64,000 nucleotides of DNA from Siphonodentalium dalli (lineage: Eukaryota > Mollusca > Scaphopoda > Gadilida > Siphonodentaliidae). The translations under genes and the position numbers were made by a program. Positions 1 to 13,100 of this stretch are shown one piece after another; the first letter of the stretch is position 1, and every line of letters starts with the position of its first letter. The notes below the pieces were generated by a model, which was given only the letters and a program-made list of their open reading frames with translations, did no database searches and was not told the origin of the DNA. The stretch is from the NCBI GenBank assembly GCA_032622095.1, contig CP136061.1, forward strand, positions 251,115,582 through 251,179,581. The letters run 5' to 3'.

Positions 1-480
1 AATTAAATATTACTGGGGTAGGGTAAATTTTTATTCTATCGATCTGTGCTTCATAAATGAAACGCCACGGAATTTCGTTTCTTAAACTAGGTTTTTATGA
101 CCAGCGATAGCAAGATAACTATTGAGGAAAGTTCAGCTTTGTCTTTGACAATATGTGCAAATAAAAGTAAATTTTCGGGGTTTTTTGGGGGTACTTTCAA
201 AAAGCCCATTCTGAAATGAAAACGCCAGGGAATTGCGTTTCAGAAATTGTGTATTATTGATCAGTAATGACTAGAGAACTAGCAATATGAAAATCAGCTT
301 TGTACTCAAAAGTGCAAATAGAAGTCATTTTGGGGATTTTGGGGGGTACTTTCAAAACCCCCATTATGAAATGAAAACGCCAGGAAGTTTCGTTTCATAA
401 ATTGGGTATTGTTGGTCAGTGATTGCTGGAGCACTATTAATATTAAAATCAGCTTTGTACTCAACATTTCAAATAGAAGT
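1..480. repeat. Three-copy degenerate tandem repeat, ~155 bp unit
   Basis: Landmarks recur at a period of about 153-158 bp: a segment around GAAACGCCACGGAATTTCG near 59, 218 and 371, each followed by a TCAGCTTTGT block and by a TTTTGGGG stretch. Copies are perhaps 75-85% alike by eye. No open frame of note. The array runs off the left edge, so its full size is unknown. Confidence 0.8.
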
Positions 481-486
481 AATTTT

Positions 487-518
487 GGGGGGGGGGGGGG
501 TGGGGTGGGGGGGGGGGG
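487..518 (+). other. G-tract, potential G-quadruplex
   Basis: A near-uninterrupted run of G broken only by single T bases, directly after the last ~155 bp repeat copy. Such a run could fold as a quadruplex and is also prone to sequencing length error. Similar pure G runs occur at 7487-7501, 14283-14298, 22144-22156 and 23196-23208. Confidence 0.7.
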
Positions 519-659
519 TGGTTGTTGTGTCTCTGGCCCCTAAACTCCAGGAATGCGAAACGTAAGAAATCCGATTTCTTGAAGGTTCCTGGGGTGTAAC
601 AACTCTGGGGGCATCAAACCTTTCGTATGCGATTGTGCAAATAGAACCCAGCAGGCTCC

Positions 660-790
660 CTGATTATATGTTTTAACGAAATATCATATCAAATCGCTTT
701 GTGTTAGAGACATGAATTGTGACGTATGTTCATCGCCCTGTTATATAAGTTGAGCACAATGTTGTTGTGTTATATAGTATACTATATATA
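660..790 (+). repeat. Dispersed repeat, copy 1 (inverted relative to 56940-57055)
   Basis: The stretch containing GTTAGAGACATGAATTGTGA and GTTGAGCACAATGTTG matches the reverse complement of 56940-57055 with few differences. The two copies are about 56 kb apart. No coding potential, terminal repeats or target duplication could be made out, so the element class is unknown. Confidence 0.75.
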
Positions 791-1379
791 TTTGATACCA
801 TAACAATGATAATAACAAACCCTTCCAGATTGATTTCAGATTTAGATTTATTTTATTTTTCTACAAAATAGATGGTCTTAAGAATTTATATGCATAACAT
901 AAAGTTAACAAATAACATTGCTCGCATTCTCATACGACCAAGATGAGATAGTAGCCAGGTTCAAGCACACGTAACGTGTGTTACTGTGTCAGTGATATAT
1001 TTTGATATGCACATGGCGGGAACAGTCAGACGATTTTGCGGCGCCAAACCTAGATATTTTAGATTTTTAAATAAAAATACATTAATTCATTAACTCTTGA
1101 ATGAATTGGACCCAAACACAGGTACAGCCTATTTTATTGGGTCCAAACAGAAAATACAAAAAGTTGACAAACAAGGACGCATGACAATTTAATGGTGTAT
1201 ATATCTTGTATCATGGAAATTCCTAATAATCGTTAGGTATGAAGTCACTAAATAAGATTAAATAAACAAGGTTGTCCTGAAAATATTATTGATGGCAATG
1301 AGTAAGAGTTTTGTGATGGTGTAATAACCATATATATTTGAATGATACGACACATCCACATGTATCAATCTGCAAATTA
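791..1379. other. AT-rich intergenic DNA, no gene seen
   Basis: I see no supported gene here. A 66-codon minus frame at 1258-1458 partly continues the decayed reverse transcriptase to its right and is not a separate gene. The 3' end of that minus-strand LINE probably lies in this interval, but I found no clear poly(A) or simple-repeat tail marking it. Confidence 0.5.
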
Positions 1380-1417
1380 AACTTAAGTAGAAAGAATATA
1401 CTGCAGTTGATATGTAA

Positions 1418-1819
1418 TCACAGTCTCTCAGTAGATTCAAAGTAAATATGAAGTGCATTGCCGAATTTAAAACTTCTAAAAATGTTTATCATAGGTGAAA
1501 CCTTATTGACAATAGTTTCAACATGGATGTCCCAATTTCCACTCCTACTAAAAGTGAGACACAGGTGTTTGCGTTCATCCACTTCCTGTATTGGTTGATC
1601 ACATAAGAACAATACTGGATTAACATGGTTACCATCCACTCCGATTGTCAAAGTTTTTGTTTTGGCAGGGCTAAAATTAACTTTCCATTTCTTTGCCCAG
1701 TCGCCAATACGCAGAAGGTCCCTATTTAGAATATCAGCTGCCATAACTTCATTGTCTACAGGCAACAATGCGCAGGTATCATCTGCATAAAGTCTGATGT
1801 TAGATTCTATACCCGACAC
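1418..1819 (-). pseudogene. LINE reverse transcriptase catalytic segment (YADD)
   Basis: The frame opens with SNIRLYADDTCALLP. The YADDT codons at 1775-1789 (minus strand) are the catalytic Tyr-Ala-Asp-Asp box of reverse transcriptases. Then follow NRDLLRIGDWAKKWKVNF and KTKTLTIG, the usual thumb-side motifs in which the spent primer grip KT..L is seen. The segment ends in a stop near 1418, and diverged similarity may run to about 1380. The ~450 bp between this frame and the palm start at 2279 is too disrupted to read. Confidence 0.88.
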
Positions 1820-2278
1820 TCTATCGTTGCTGTAAATATTAAATAGGAGAGGGCCAGTACTGAGCCTTGGGGTACACCAGCCTGTATAGCACTATTCTTA
1901 GAAATTTTTCCATTAATTACTGTGGACTGAGTTCTATTATTAAGATATTTAACAAACCATGACAGTAATTTACCTCGGATACCTATTACATTTAATTAAT
2001 GTATAAGATCTTTGTGCCAAACTATGTCAAATACCTCGCTTATATCACAGAATACAAATCTGACGGATGACCTATCGTTTAAAGTTTGTTGGATGAAGTA
2101 GTCAGTTAATGTCGAGAAGTTGGTATATTGTACTATCGCGAGGTGTAAAACCTGACTGGTATGGAGTTAACAGGCAGTGTGAAGAAGTAAATTCATACAC
2201 ATATTTAAAGACCACCTTCTCAAACACTTTACTAAGTGTACTAGTCAGAGATACTGGCCTATAAATTACCTTTTTCAT

Positions 2279-3061
2279 TTACAGAACCTTTCTTATGTAT
2301 AGGAGTTTCATTGGCATACTTTCATATTTGTGGGAAATGTGATTCTGAACATTAAATAATCTAGTTAGAGGTTCTGCCAATACAAACGTAAAAGTTTTCA
2401 ATACCCTATTACTCACGTTATCAGGCCCAGAAGCTTTACCAGTTTCAAGTGAATTTAGAATCTGATTGACAACTTCAACAGTTACTTCAATTTCTTCCAG
2501 ACATTTACTGTTAAAATGTAAGTCTGGTAAAGGAAGCGAGTCATCAACAGACGCACCCTGTTCAACAAAATAGTTATTTAGAATATTAGCTATATCAGAA
2601 GCATCACTAATTAGATTATTGGATTCAATCAATGGTTGGAAATTCCTATGCGTGTTTTGAGTCCTTTTCATGAAATCATTTGCTAACCTCCACCATTGTT
2701 TATTATTGAAATTTCCAGTTGAATCTGATATGTCTAACTTCTGGTCATATTCTAAATTCGCTTTTCTGATTGCGCCAATTGTCTCATTTCTAACTATCCT
2801 GAAGTTCCCCCAGCTATCCACGTTATTATTATTTTTGCTAATTTGTGGGCCCTATCCCGTTTTTTTTCTTTTTCTTTTTAAGTCACATGTGATCCAAGAT
2901 TTATCATGACTCTTTACTGTGACAACTGTATTTGGAACAAATCTGTCAGTTGTCTCCGTGATAGAAGCAAGCACTTTCTCAGCCACATCAGTAGATTTAG
3001 ATAGAAAAATAGTGTCCCAGTTTACACTAGTAAATGCTAGCTTCATACCTTCGAAATCCAT
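2279..3061 (-). pseudogene. LINE linker and N-terminal reverse transcriptase (broken)
   Basis: The frame 3061-2852 covers the linker after the endonuclease and shows SWITCDLKRKRKK. The frame 2821-2279 continues through RKANLEYDQKL and KQWWRLANDF to the conserved start of the polymerase palm, GKASGPDNVSNRVLK. That Gly-Pro-Asp segment is typical of the first reverse transcriptase block in LINEs. The reading frame is lost after FVLAEPLTRLFN. No promoter or start context suggests independent expression. It is one piece of the element spanning 1380-3901. Confidence 0.85.
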
Positions 3062-3065
3062 ACGT

Positions 3066-3901
3066 GCGTAATCATATATACGTCTTTTAAAGGAAGGTGT
3101 GTACTAGGCTCTTTAAGAGTCACCAATGTAGCACAATGATCACTACAGAAAGGTGCCGATACATGGCAATCTTTTATCATATTTCGCATGAGCTGAGGAC
3201 CAAGTCATTTAAGGTGGCTGACTTCTCAGTAACACGTGTTGCTGTTTTTACAAATTGCTTTAGACCACACGATACTTCTAGCATTTTAATGTTTGAATGT
3301 TTTTTTAGGCAGTCTGCATTAAAATCCCCAACTATTATGCATTTACGTGTATCATTTTCCCTTGCTAGTGATATAGAACTATCTATGAGATCCCAATAAC
3401 TACTCAATGCATTTGGTTGACGGTAAAACACACCTAGATTGAAAATCTTATTTGAATATCTTATTTCTAGCCACACTGCTACTAGACCAGGTTTATCGAA
3501 ATCTGTTAAGTGTTTATATGTAAGTTCCTTTTTGACATAAATAACAATACCACCTCCTTTGTTAGAATTCTGTCAGTTCGAATGGGAGGTGAGTGGAACC
3601 ATGGGGTATCTAATAAATCATCAGTTACCTTATCACTTAAGAGACTTTCTGTAATGGAAATAATATCATAATTTGCTAGTTCAGCTGTAACCAAAGGCAC
3701 TTTATTTCTAAGTCCTCTGACATTTAAAGATGCAATTGAAATATTTTTACTTGTGGGTCCTGGGTGAGGATGCACATCAACACAGAAAATTACCATAAGA
3801 AGTAACATCAACAAGAAACCTCTATGTCCAAAACAACATACCAATTTAAGCAACATTATACTTTCAAAAACCAAACGACCAATGATCCTGCCTCCCCCCA
3901 A
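3066..3901 (-). pseudogene. LINE endonuclease domain (broken)
   Basis: This is the endonuclease that nicks target DNA to prime reverse transcription. After a hydrophobic leader come HPHPGP, then ASLNVRGLRNK (active-site Asn), then ITESLL (active-site Glu). A shift near 3570 leads into KGGGIVIYVKKEL. The frame 3476-3177 then carries GVFYRQPN and VGDFNAD (metal and catalytic Asp/Asn). After another shift, CSDHCATLV near 3120 corresponds to the usual Ser-Asp-His end of the domain. The order and spacing of all these motifs match the exonuclease-endonuclease-phosphatase fold. Two frameshifts make it a pseudogene. Confidence 0.88.
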
Positions 3902-4270
3902 AGTAACCTATCCTAGCTCGATACACTTCTAATTTAATCCCCATTAGGTGAGTAATGGCAAGTTCTGGAATAGCTAAGATAGGTCAGAATGGGTTTGCAG
4001 CATCGCTTTTGTTGATTTCTAAGTGCATATATTGGATGTGTGTAACTTCCCATGATACAATAACAAGATCACATATATAATAAAATACCAAAAGATAATA
4101 TAAACAGAACATAATGCACCCTGCTGCAAACATCACATGAAATATGGGACGATGCCTGCCAATTTATTCTTAACCGAGTTTCATAAACAGCTGATATTTT
4201 ATGAATAGCATACTGTTTAAATTGTTAACAGTTCCAATGTTGTATAAGTACTTCATACTTTAACCACTAT
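3902..4270. other. Intergenic, no feature identified
   Basis: No open frame, repeat or structural signal that I can support. It lies immediately 5' of the minus-strand LINE and may include its old 5' untranslated region. Confidence 0.4.
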
Positions 4271-6150
4271 CATATTACATACAGACTGTTGAGTCCATCT
4301 CGAACGAAGTGAAATTGAAATTTTGATATATATGTGTGCCTCCATCGCAATCGCAGACTATATTTAATATTTTATTGTATAGCTCTATATATGTAATCAT
4401 TTTCATATTAAAACCATCTCGAACGATATACTTTTGATGTTTTAATACAATATACATGTGCCTTCATGTCATTCCTGAGAACATATTTATTATCTAATTA
4501 CAATATCCTTGTTTACTTTATACAACAATATAACCGATTTCCTGATTAAATGTTAACAATTCCAATATTAGATCTCTATACATGTAACCGATTACATGTT
4601 AAAACCGTCTAGAACGAAATACTTCTGATGTTTTAATACAATATGCTTGTGCCTTCATGACATTCCTCAAATCATATTTAATATTTAATTAGATGGCAGC
4701 TGATTATACATAATTATATCTCACTAATAAGGATTTCCAAAAATATTTTAATATTTTTAATGCACATAGTATGCCTTCGCTTAGTTGCATAATACAGATA
4801 TGCATATCAACTGATGATACAAGATTATATCTCACTAATAAGGATTTCCAAAGGCGAGTTATCAGGAGGGATCTCCAGGAGTACATGACCCAATAGGGAT
4901 TCACCCCCCCCCCCCTGAGACATGTACTAGAGGAGTCCCCCACTGGTAACAAGTAAACAGAATCACACATGCATACACAACATGACAATATCAAATAATA
5001 AGTCAGAATCCTGGTTTAATACTAGGAGGGGGCCACAGGAGTACATGACATCCCCCATGAGACACACACAAGAGTAGTCCCCCGCCGGCAACAGGTATAA
5101 AGCAGATATATATAACATGACTTTTTTCCATATCAAGTACATTATCAGAACAAAGTTATCAGGAGTGGGCTCCAGGGGTACATGACCCAGATAGGAATCA
5201 CATCCCACATCAGACATGCACCATAGGAGTCCCCCATTATCAACCAGTATACAGCAGTTCATAGATACATGTGTAACATGACTCTTTTCCATATCTAACA
5301 CATGTTAGAAGCAGAACCACTGGTAAGTAGTACAAACTCAAATATCACAAAAGCACTGACCATTTGTAGTTCTGATGACTAGAAGGACGATTTAAGCTAC
5401 ATGCATATTTATTGGAATATTATTGAAATTAAACATAGTGTGCCTTCGCTTAGATGCATAATACAGATATGCATATCAACAGATGATACAAGATTATATC
5501 TCACTAATAAGGATATACAAAGGCAAGTTATCAGGAGGGGTCCCCAGGAGTACATGACCCAAGAGGGATTCACCTCCCCCTGAGACATGCACTAGAGTCC
5601 ACCACCGGTAACAAGTAAACAGAATCATACATGCATACACAACATGCCAATATCAAATAATAAGTCAGAATCCATTTATAGTTCTGATTACTAGAAAAGC
5701 GATTTAAGCTACATGCATGTTTATTGGAATACTATTGAAACTAAAGTCAGTGTAGTTTAATATATATATTTTTAATACCAGTTTCAAATGATAACAGTTC
5801 CAAGTTAGGTACTTTATACTTTGTCCACTACCTCATTACATGTCGACTGTTGAGTTCATCTCAAAAGAAATACTTTTAAATATTTTTAATACAGGAGGGT
5901 CTCCAGGAGAACATGACACAGTAAGGTTTTTTTTTCCAAAGATATAGACTCAAAAGAAATACTTTTAAATATTTTAATAGAGGAGGGTCTCCAGGAGAAC
6001 ATGACACATGAGGGATTCCCCTCCACCGAGACATGTTCTAGTCCCCCAATGGCAACAAGTAAGCAAAATCATACATGTAAACATGTGTATACCACTTGAT
6101 CATATCACATAAATGTGAGAATCAAGTTATCAGGAGGGGGCTACAAGAGG
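4271..6150. repeat. Complex of degenerate direct repeats
   Basis: Several motifs recur. A block with ACTAATAAGGAT, GTTATCAGGAGG and CCAGGAGTACATGACCCA occurs near 4825-4920 and again near 5490-5590, and in shorter form near 5020, 5155, 5890 and 5985. A second unit with GATGTTTTAATACAATAT and TGCCTTCATG occurs near 4435 and 4628. The pattern suggests an old tandem array rearranged by deletion. Frames inside it are short and lack recognisable domains. Confidence 0.7.
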
Positions 6151-6600
6151 CTTCAGAGATATCACGATCTGTGTCAATATTAAAATGAATATCCAAGTTA
6201 TTATTAACTGTAAAAGTTTTATAACTTATCAAATTACTCACAATAAACATGTTGACATAAAAAAAGCAAAGTCTATGTATCAAGTAAAGTTGATATTTAA
6301 ATTACAGTAAGTGAAATATGCAGTTCTACAATTTCCAACACATGGTGCGTCTTTAATCCAAAACTCCAGGTACACCACTCTGGCCCAAAGATAAGGAGAT
6401 TCTAAGAAAAATTTCCTTTTTGTTCAAAGACGTAGGCAGGAACCTTATTTAAATGAGCACAATTTTAATAATCAATATTGGTTCAATTACTTTCACCAAA
6501 TATTAACGTATATACATGTACAGCCTCATGTAAAAAAAAAACCCTTACTGTTATCGTTAACCCAAATATTTATCATACAATGTCTACTTAATATTTATTC
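6151..6600. other. Intergenic, no feature identified
   Basis: AT-rich DNA with a run of nine A near 6532. No supported gene, repeat or RNA. Confidence 0.4.
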
Positions 6601-6611
6601 CAACAGAACAT

Positions 6612-6836
6612 ATGTGTAATTTCACTTTGCTGTGACATATTGGTGTCCTTCCATATCTTTATCTTCAGAAATTGTTCGAAGTCAGTCAGTCTTCGTATAA
6701 GATATCTCTTTTCCGAACCCACAGTTTTTACGAATAATTTCCCATCATAAGTGTGGCAGTTACCAAGGTTACCTGCTTTCTTAAGTTTCAATGCTTCCTT
6801 GAGTAGTTTGAATTTTGCTTGAGTGAGAACCTCATT
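6612..6836 (-). pseudogene. LINE ORF1-like C-terminal fragment
   Basis: Read on the minus strand, a frame longer than its first Met gives NEVLTQAKFKLLKEALKLKK, then DGKLFVKTV, then RRLTDFEQFL. The pattern (N..LT.A...L...A..LKK, a short loop, a DGK(I/L)FV strand, a final helix with a DF/DL pair) resembles the C-terminal part of ORF1-type nucleic-acid-binding proteins of invertebrate non-LTR elements. This is family recognition by pattern, not alignment. There is no N-terminal half. It is on the same strand as the LINE at 1380-3901 but 2.7 kb upstream of it, so common origin is possible and unproven. Confidence 0.5.
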
Positions 6837-6840
6837 TATA

Positions 6841-7171
6841 TAACACTTTTAAATTTTAGATATCGGCCAACATCCAGCGAAACTTATAAATAATAGTCGA
6901 GTGGCGAGAATAATTGGCCACATCATGCATGTGACATGCATTCAACACTCAATAATGTGATTACTATTGTGATTAGTATAACATTTGCATGCATGTGTAT
7001 ATAACATTTGCATGCATGTGTATATATCATGCATATGCTTGTCAATTGTATATATGCTCTCCTAAATTGAGGAGGTTAATATTAAACTAAAATTCGGTTA
7101 TCAGAAGATTGGATTATTCCCCTTCACTACAAGTTTCGTATTCTACACGTTAGATATAAATCTTCTGAACG
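6841..7171. other. Intergenic with a short ~25 bp duplication
   Basis: Around 6978-7030 the string TATAACATTTGCATGCATG is repeated twice in tandem at about 25 bp spacing. Otherwise nothing is recognised before satellite 1 begins. Confidence 0.5.
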
Positions 7172-10100
7172 GGTTTAAACAATGTCGGAGAACGATCATT
7201 TGTCTTATGTATGCTCCAGGGCTGTGCTTCGCATTGTTTGAAACAACATGAAAACAATGTCGGGGAATGATCATTTATGTTATGTATGCTCCGGTGCGGT
7301 GCTTCGCATTGTTTGAAACAACATGCAAGCAATGTCGGGGAATTATCATATATGTTATGTATACTCCGGGGCTGTGCTTCGCGTTGTTTGAAACAACATG
7401 AAACCAATGTCGGTGAATGATCATTTATGCTATGTATGATCCAACGCTGAGGTTCGCATTGTTTGAAACAACATGAAACCAATGTCGGGGGGGGGGGGGG
7501 GTGATCATTTATTTTGTGTATGCTCCAGGGCTGTGCTTCGCATTGTTTGAAACAACATGAAAACAATGTCGGGGAATGATCATTTATGTTATGTATGCTC
7601 CAGGGCTGTGCTTCGCATTGTTTGAAACAACATGAAAACAATGTCGGGGAATGATCATTTATGTTATGTATGCTCCAGGGCTGTGCTTCGCATTGTTTGA
7701 AACAACATGAAAACAATGTCGGGGAATGATCATTTATGTTATGTATGTTCCAGGGATGTGATTCGTATTGTTTGAAACAACATGAAAACAATGTCGGGGA
7801 ATGATCATTTATGTTATGTATGCTCCGGGGCTGTGCTTCGCATTGTTTGAAACAACATGAAAACAATGTCGGTGGGTGATCATTTATGTTGTGTATGCTC
7901 CAGGGCTGTGCTTCGCATTGTTTGAAACAGCATGAAAACAATGTCGGGGAATGATCATTTATGTTATGTATGCCCCAAGCTGTGCTTCGCATTGTTTGAA
8001 ACAACATGAAAACAATGTCGGGGAATGATCATTTATGTTATGTATGCTCCAGGGCTGTGCTTCGCATTGTTTGAAACAACATGAAAACAATGTCGGTGAA
8101 TGATCATTTATGTTATGTATGCTCCAGGGCTGTGCTTCGCATTGTTTGAGACAACATGAAAACAATGTCGGTGAATGATCATTTATGTTATGTATGCTCC
8201 AGGGCTGTGCTTCGCATTGTTGAAACAACATGAAAACAATGTCGGGGAATGATCATTTATGTTATGTATGCTCCAGGGCTGTGCTTCGCATTGTTTGAAA
8301 CAACATGAAAACAATGTCGAAGATGATCATTTATGTTATGTATGTTCCAGGGCTGTGCTTCGCATTGTTTGAAACAACATGAAAACAATGTCGGTGAATG
8401 ATCATTTATGTTATGTATGCTCCAGGGCTGTGCTTCGCATTGTTGAAACAACATGAAAACAATGTCGGGGAATGATCATTTATGTTATGTATGCTCCAGA
8501 GCTGTGCTTCGCATTGTTTGAAACAACATGAAAACAATGTCGGGGAATGATCATTTATGTTATGTATGCTCCAGGGCTGTGCTTCGCATTGTGTGAAACA
8601 ACATGAAAACAATGTCGGTGAATGATCATTTATGTTATGTATGCTCCAGAGCTGTGCTTCGCATTGTTTGAAACAACATGAAAACAATGTCGGGGAATGA
8701 TCATTTATGTTATGTATGCTCCAGGGCTGTGCTTCGCATTGTTTGAAACAACATGAAAACACAATGTCGGGGAATGATCATTTATGTTATGTATGCTCCA
8801 GAAGGGCTGAGATTCGCATTGTTTGAAACAACATGAAACCAATGTCGAGGAATTATCATTTATGTTATGTATGCTCCAGAGCTGTGCTTCGCATTGTTTG
8901 AAACAACATGAAACCAATGTCGAGGAATGATCATTTATGTTATGTATGCTCCCGGGCTGTGCTTCGCATTGTTTGAAACAACATGAAACCAATGTCGAGG
9001 AATGATCATTTATGTTATGTATGCTCCAGCGCTGAGGTTCGCATTGTTTGAAACAACATGAAAACAATGTCGGAGAATGATCATTTATGTTATGTATGCT
9101 CCAGAAGAGCTGAGCTTCGCATTGTTTGAAACAACATGAAAACAATGTCGAGGAATGATCATTTATGTTATGTAAAACTCCAGGGCTGTGCCTCTCATTG
9201 TTTGAAACAACATGAAAACAAAGTCGGTGAATGATCATTTATGTTATGTATGCTCCAGAGATGTGCCTCTCATTGTTTGAAACAACATGAAAACAATGTC
9301 GGTGAATGATCATTTATGTTATGTATGCTCCAGAGCTGTGCCTCTCATTGTTTGAAACAACATGAAAACAATGTCGGGGAATGATCATTTATGTTATGTA
9401 AAACTCCAGGGCTGTGCCTCTCATTGTTTGAAACAACATGAAAACAATGTCGGGGAATGATCATTTATGTTATGTGTGCTCCAGGGCTGTGCCTCTCAAT
9501 GTTTGAAACAACATGAAAACAATGTCGGGGAATGATCATTTATGTTATGTATGCTCCAGGGCTGTGCTTCTCATTGTTTGAGACAACATGAAACAATGTC
9601 GGGGAATGATCATTTATGTTATGTATGCTCCGGGGCTGTGCTTCGCATTGTTTGAAACAACATGAAAACAATGTCGGGGAATGATCATTTATGTTATGTA
9701 TGCTCCGGGGCTGTGCTTCGCATTGTTTGAAACAACATGAAAACAATGTCGGTGAATGATCATTTATGTTATGTATGCTCCAGAGCTGTGCTTCGCATTG
9801 TTTGAAACAACATGAAAACAATGTCGGTGAATGATTATTTATGTTATGTATGCTCCAGGGCTGTGCTTCGCATTGTTTGAAACAACATGAAAACAATGTC
9901 GGTGAATGATCATTTTTGTGATGTAAACTCCAGGGCTGTGCTTCGCATTGTTTGAAACAACATGAAAACAATGTCGGGGAATGATCATTTATGTTATGTA
10001 TGCTCCGGGGCTGTGCTTCGCATTGTTTGAAACAACATGAAAACAATGTCGGGGTATGATCATTTATGTTATGTATGTTCCGGGGCTGAGCTCGCATTGT

Positions 10101-13100
10101 TTGAAACAACATGAAAACAATGTCGGGGAATGATCATTTATGTTATGTATGTTCCGGGGCTGTGCTTCGCATTGTTTGAAACAACATGAAAACAATGTCG
10201 GGAATGATCATTTATGTTATGTATGTTCCGAGGCTGTGCTTCGCATTGTTTGAAACAACATGAAAACAATGTCGGGGAATGATCATTTATGTTATGTATG
10301 CTCCAGGGCTGTGCTTCGCATTGTTTGAAACAACATGAAAACATTGTCGGGGAATGATCATTTATGTTATGTATGTTCCGAGGCTGTGCTTCGCATTGTT
10401 TGAAACAACATGAAAACAATGTCGGGGAATGATCATTTATGTTATATATGTTCCGAGGCTGTGCTTCGCATAGTATGAAACAACATGAAAACAATGTCGG
10501 GGAATGATCATTTATGCTATGTATACTCCAGAAGGGCTGAGGTTCGCATTGTTTGAAACAACATGAAACCAATGTCGGGGAATGATCATTTATGCTATGT
10601 ATGCTCCAGAAGGACTGAGCGTCGCATTGTTTGAAACAACATGAAAAAAATGTCGGGGAATGATCATTTATGTTATGTATGCTCCATGGCTGTGCTTAGC
10701 ATTGTTTGAAACAACATGAAAACAATGTCGGGAAATGATCATTTATGTTATGTATTCTCCGGGGCTGTTCTTCGCATTGTTTGAAACAACATGAAAACAA
10801 TGTCGGGGAATGATCATTTATGTTATGTATGCTCCAGCGCTGAGATTCGCATTGTTTGAAACAACATGAAACCAATGTCGAGGAATGATCATTTATGTTA
10901 TGTATGCTCCAGAGCTGTGCTTCGCATTGTTTGAAACAACATGAAACCAATGTCGAGTAATGATCATTTATGTTACGAATGCTCCAGGGCTGTGCTTCGC
11001 ATTGTTTGAAACAACATGAAACCAATGTCGAGGAATGATCATTTATGTTATGTATGCTCCAGCGCTGAGGTTCGCATTGTTTGAAACAACATGAAAACAA
11101 TGTCGGGGAATGATCATTTATGTTATGTATTCTCCAGAAGGGCTGAGCTTCGCATTGCTTGAAACAACATGAAACCAATGTCGAGGAATGATCATTTATG
11201 TTATGTATGCTCCAGCGCTGAGGTTCGCATTGTTTGAAACAACATGAAACCAATGTCGAGGAATTATCATTTATGTTATGTATGCTCCAGAAGAGCTGAG
11301 CTTCGCATTGTTTGAAACAACATGAAAACAATGTCGGGGAATGATCATTTATGTTATGTATGCTCCGGGGCTGTGCTTCGCATTGTTTGAAACACATGAA
11401 AACAATGTCGGGGAATGATCTTTTATGTTATGTATGCTCCGGGGCTGTGCTTCGCATTGTTTGAAACACATGAAAACAATGTCGAGGAATGATCATTTAT
11501 GTTATGTATGCTCCAGGGCTGTGCCTCGCATTGTTTGAAACAACATGAAAACAATGTCGCGGAATGATCATTTATGTTATGTATGCTCCAGGGCTGTGCT
11601 TCGCATTGTTTGAAACAACATGAAAACAATGTCGAGGAATGATCATTTATGTTATGTATGCTCCGGGGCTGTGCCTCGCATTGTTTGAAACAACATGAAA
11701 ACAATGTCGAGGAATGATCATTTATGTTATGTATGTTCCAGGGCTGTGCTTCGCATTGCTTGAAACAACATGAAACCAATGTCGGGGAATGATAATTTAT
11801 GCTATGTATGCTCCAGAAGGACTGAGCTTCGCATTGTTTGAAACAACATGAAAACAATGTCGGGGAATGATCATTTATGTTATGTATGCTCCATGGCTGT
11901 GCTTAGCATTGTTTGAAACAACATGAAAACAATGTCGGGAATGATAATTTATGTTATGTATGCTCCAGGGCTGTGCTTCGCATTGTTTGAGACAACATGA
12001 AAACAATGTCGGGAATGATAATTTATGTTATGTATGCTCCAGGGCTGTGCTTCGCATTGTTTGAGACAACATGAAAACAATGTCGGGGAATGATCATTTA
12101 TGTTATGTATGCTCCAGGGCTGTGCTTAGCATTGTTTGAAACAACATGAAAACAATGTCGGGGAATGATCATTTATGTTATGTATGCTCCGGGGCTGTGC
12201 TTCGCATTGTTTGAAACAACATGAAACCAATGTCGGGGAATGATCACTTATGTTATGTATGCTCCATGGCTGTCCTTAGCATTGTTTGAAACAACATGAA
12301 AACAATGTCGGGGAATGATCATTTATGTTATGTATTGTTCCGGGGCTGTGGTTCGCATTGTTTGAAACGACATGAAAACAATGTCGGGGATGATCATTTA
12401 TGTTATGTATGCTCCATGGCTGTGCTTAGCATTGTTTGAAACAACATGAAAACAATGTCGGGGAATGATCATTTATGTTATGTATGCTCCAGAATGGCTG
12501 AGCTTCGCATTGTTTGAAACAACATGAAAACAATGTCGGGGAACGATTATTTATGTTATGTATGCTCCATGGCTGTGCTTCGCATTGTTTGAAACAACAT
12601 GAAAACAATGTCGGGGAATGATCATTTATGTTATGTATGCTCCATGGCTGTGCTTCGCATTGTTTGAAACAACATGAAAACAATGTCGGGGAATGATCAT
12701 TTATGTTATGTATGCTCCATGGCTGTGCTTCGCATTGTTTGAAACAACATGAAAACAATGTCGGGGAGTGATCATTTATGTTATGTATGCTCCGGGGCTG
12801 TGCTTCGCATTGTTTGAAACAACATTAAAACAATGTCGGGGAATGATCATTTATGTTATGTATGCTCCAGAAGGGCTGAGCTTCGCATTGTTTGAAACAA
12901 CATGAAAACAATGTCGGGGAATGATCATTTATGTTATTTATGCTCCATGGCTGTGCTTCGCATTGTTTGAAACAACATGAAAACAATGTCGGGGAATGAT
13001 CATTTATGCTATGTATGATCCAGAAGGACTGAGCTTCGCATTGTTTGAAACAACATGAAAACAATGTCGGGGAATGATCATTTATGTTATGTATGCTCCG

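Larger units (their letters stand above)
1380..3901 (-). mobile_element. Degenerate non-LTR retrotransposon (LINE), endonuclease plus reverse transcriptase
   Basis: Reading the minus strand from 3901 downward, the order is an apurinic-type endonuclease, a linker, then reverse transcriptase: the ORF2 layout of endonuclease-bearing LINEs such as the Jockey and CR1 groups. The frame is broken several times, near 3570, between 3177 and 3061, and throughout 1820-2278, where stops and shifts erase the central polymerase region. A HPHPGP motif just before the endonuclease is common in this group. No intact ORF1 is adjacent, although an ORF1-like fragment lies at 6612-6836 on the same strand. Clade assignment beyond Jockey/CR1-like is not safe by eye. 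It cannot make an active protein. Confidence 0.88.

Noticed and set aside
2670-3399. Plus frames 2670-2909 and 3097-3399
   Set aside because: Antisense shadows of the LINE linker and endonuclease on the minus strand.
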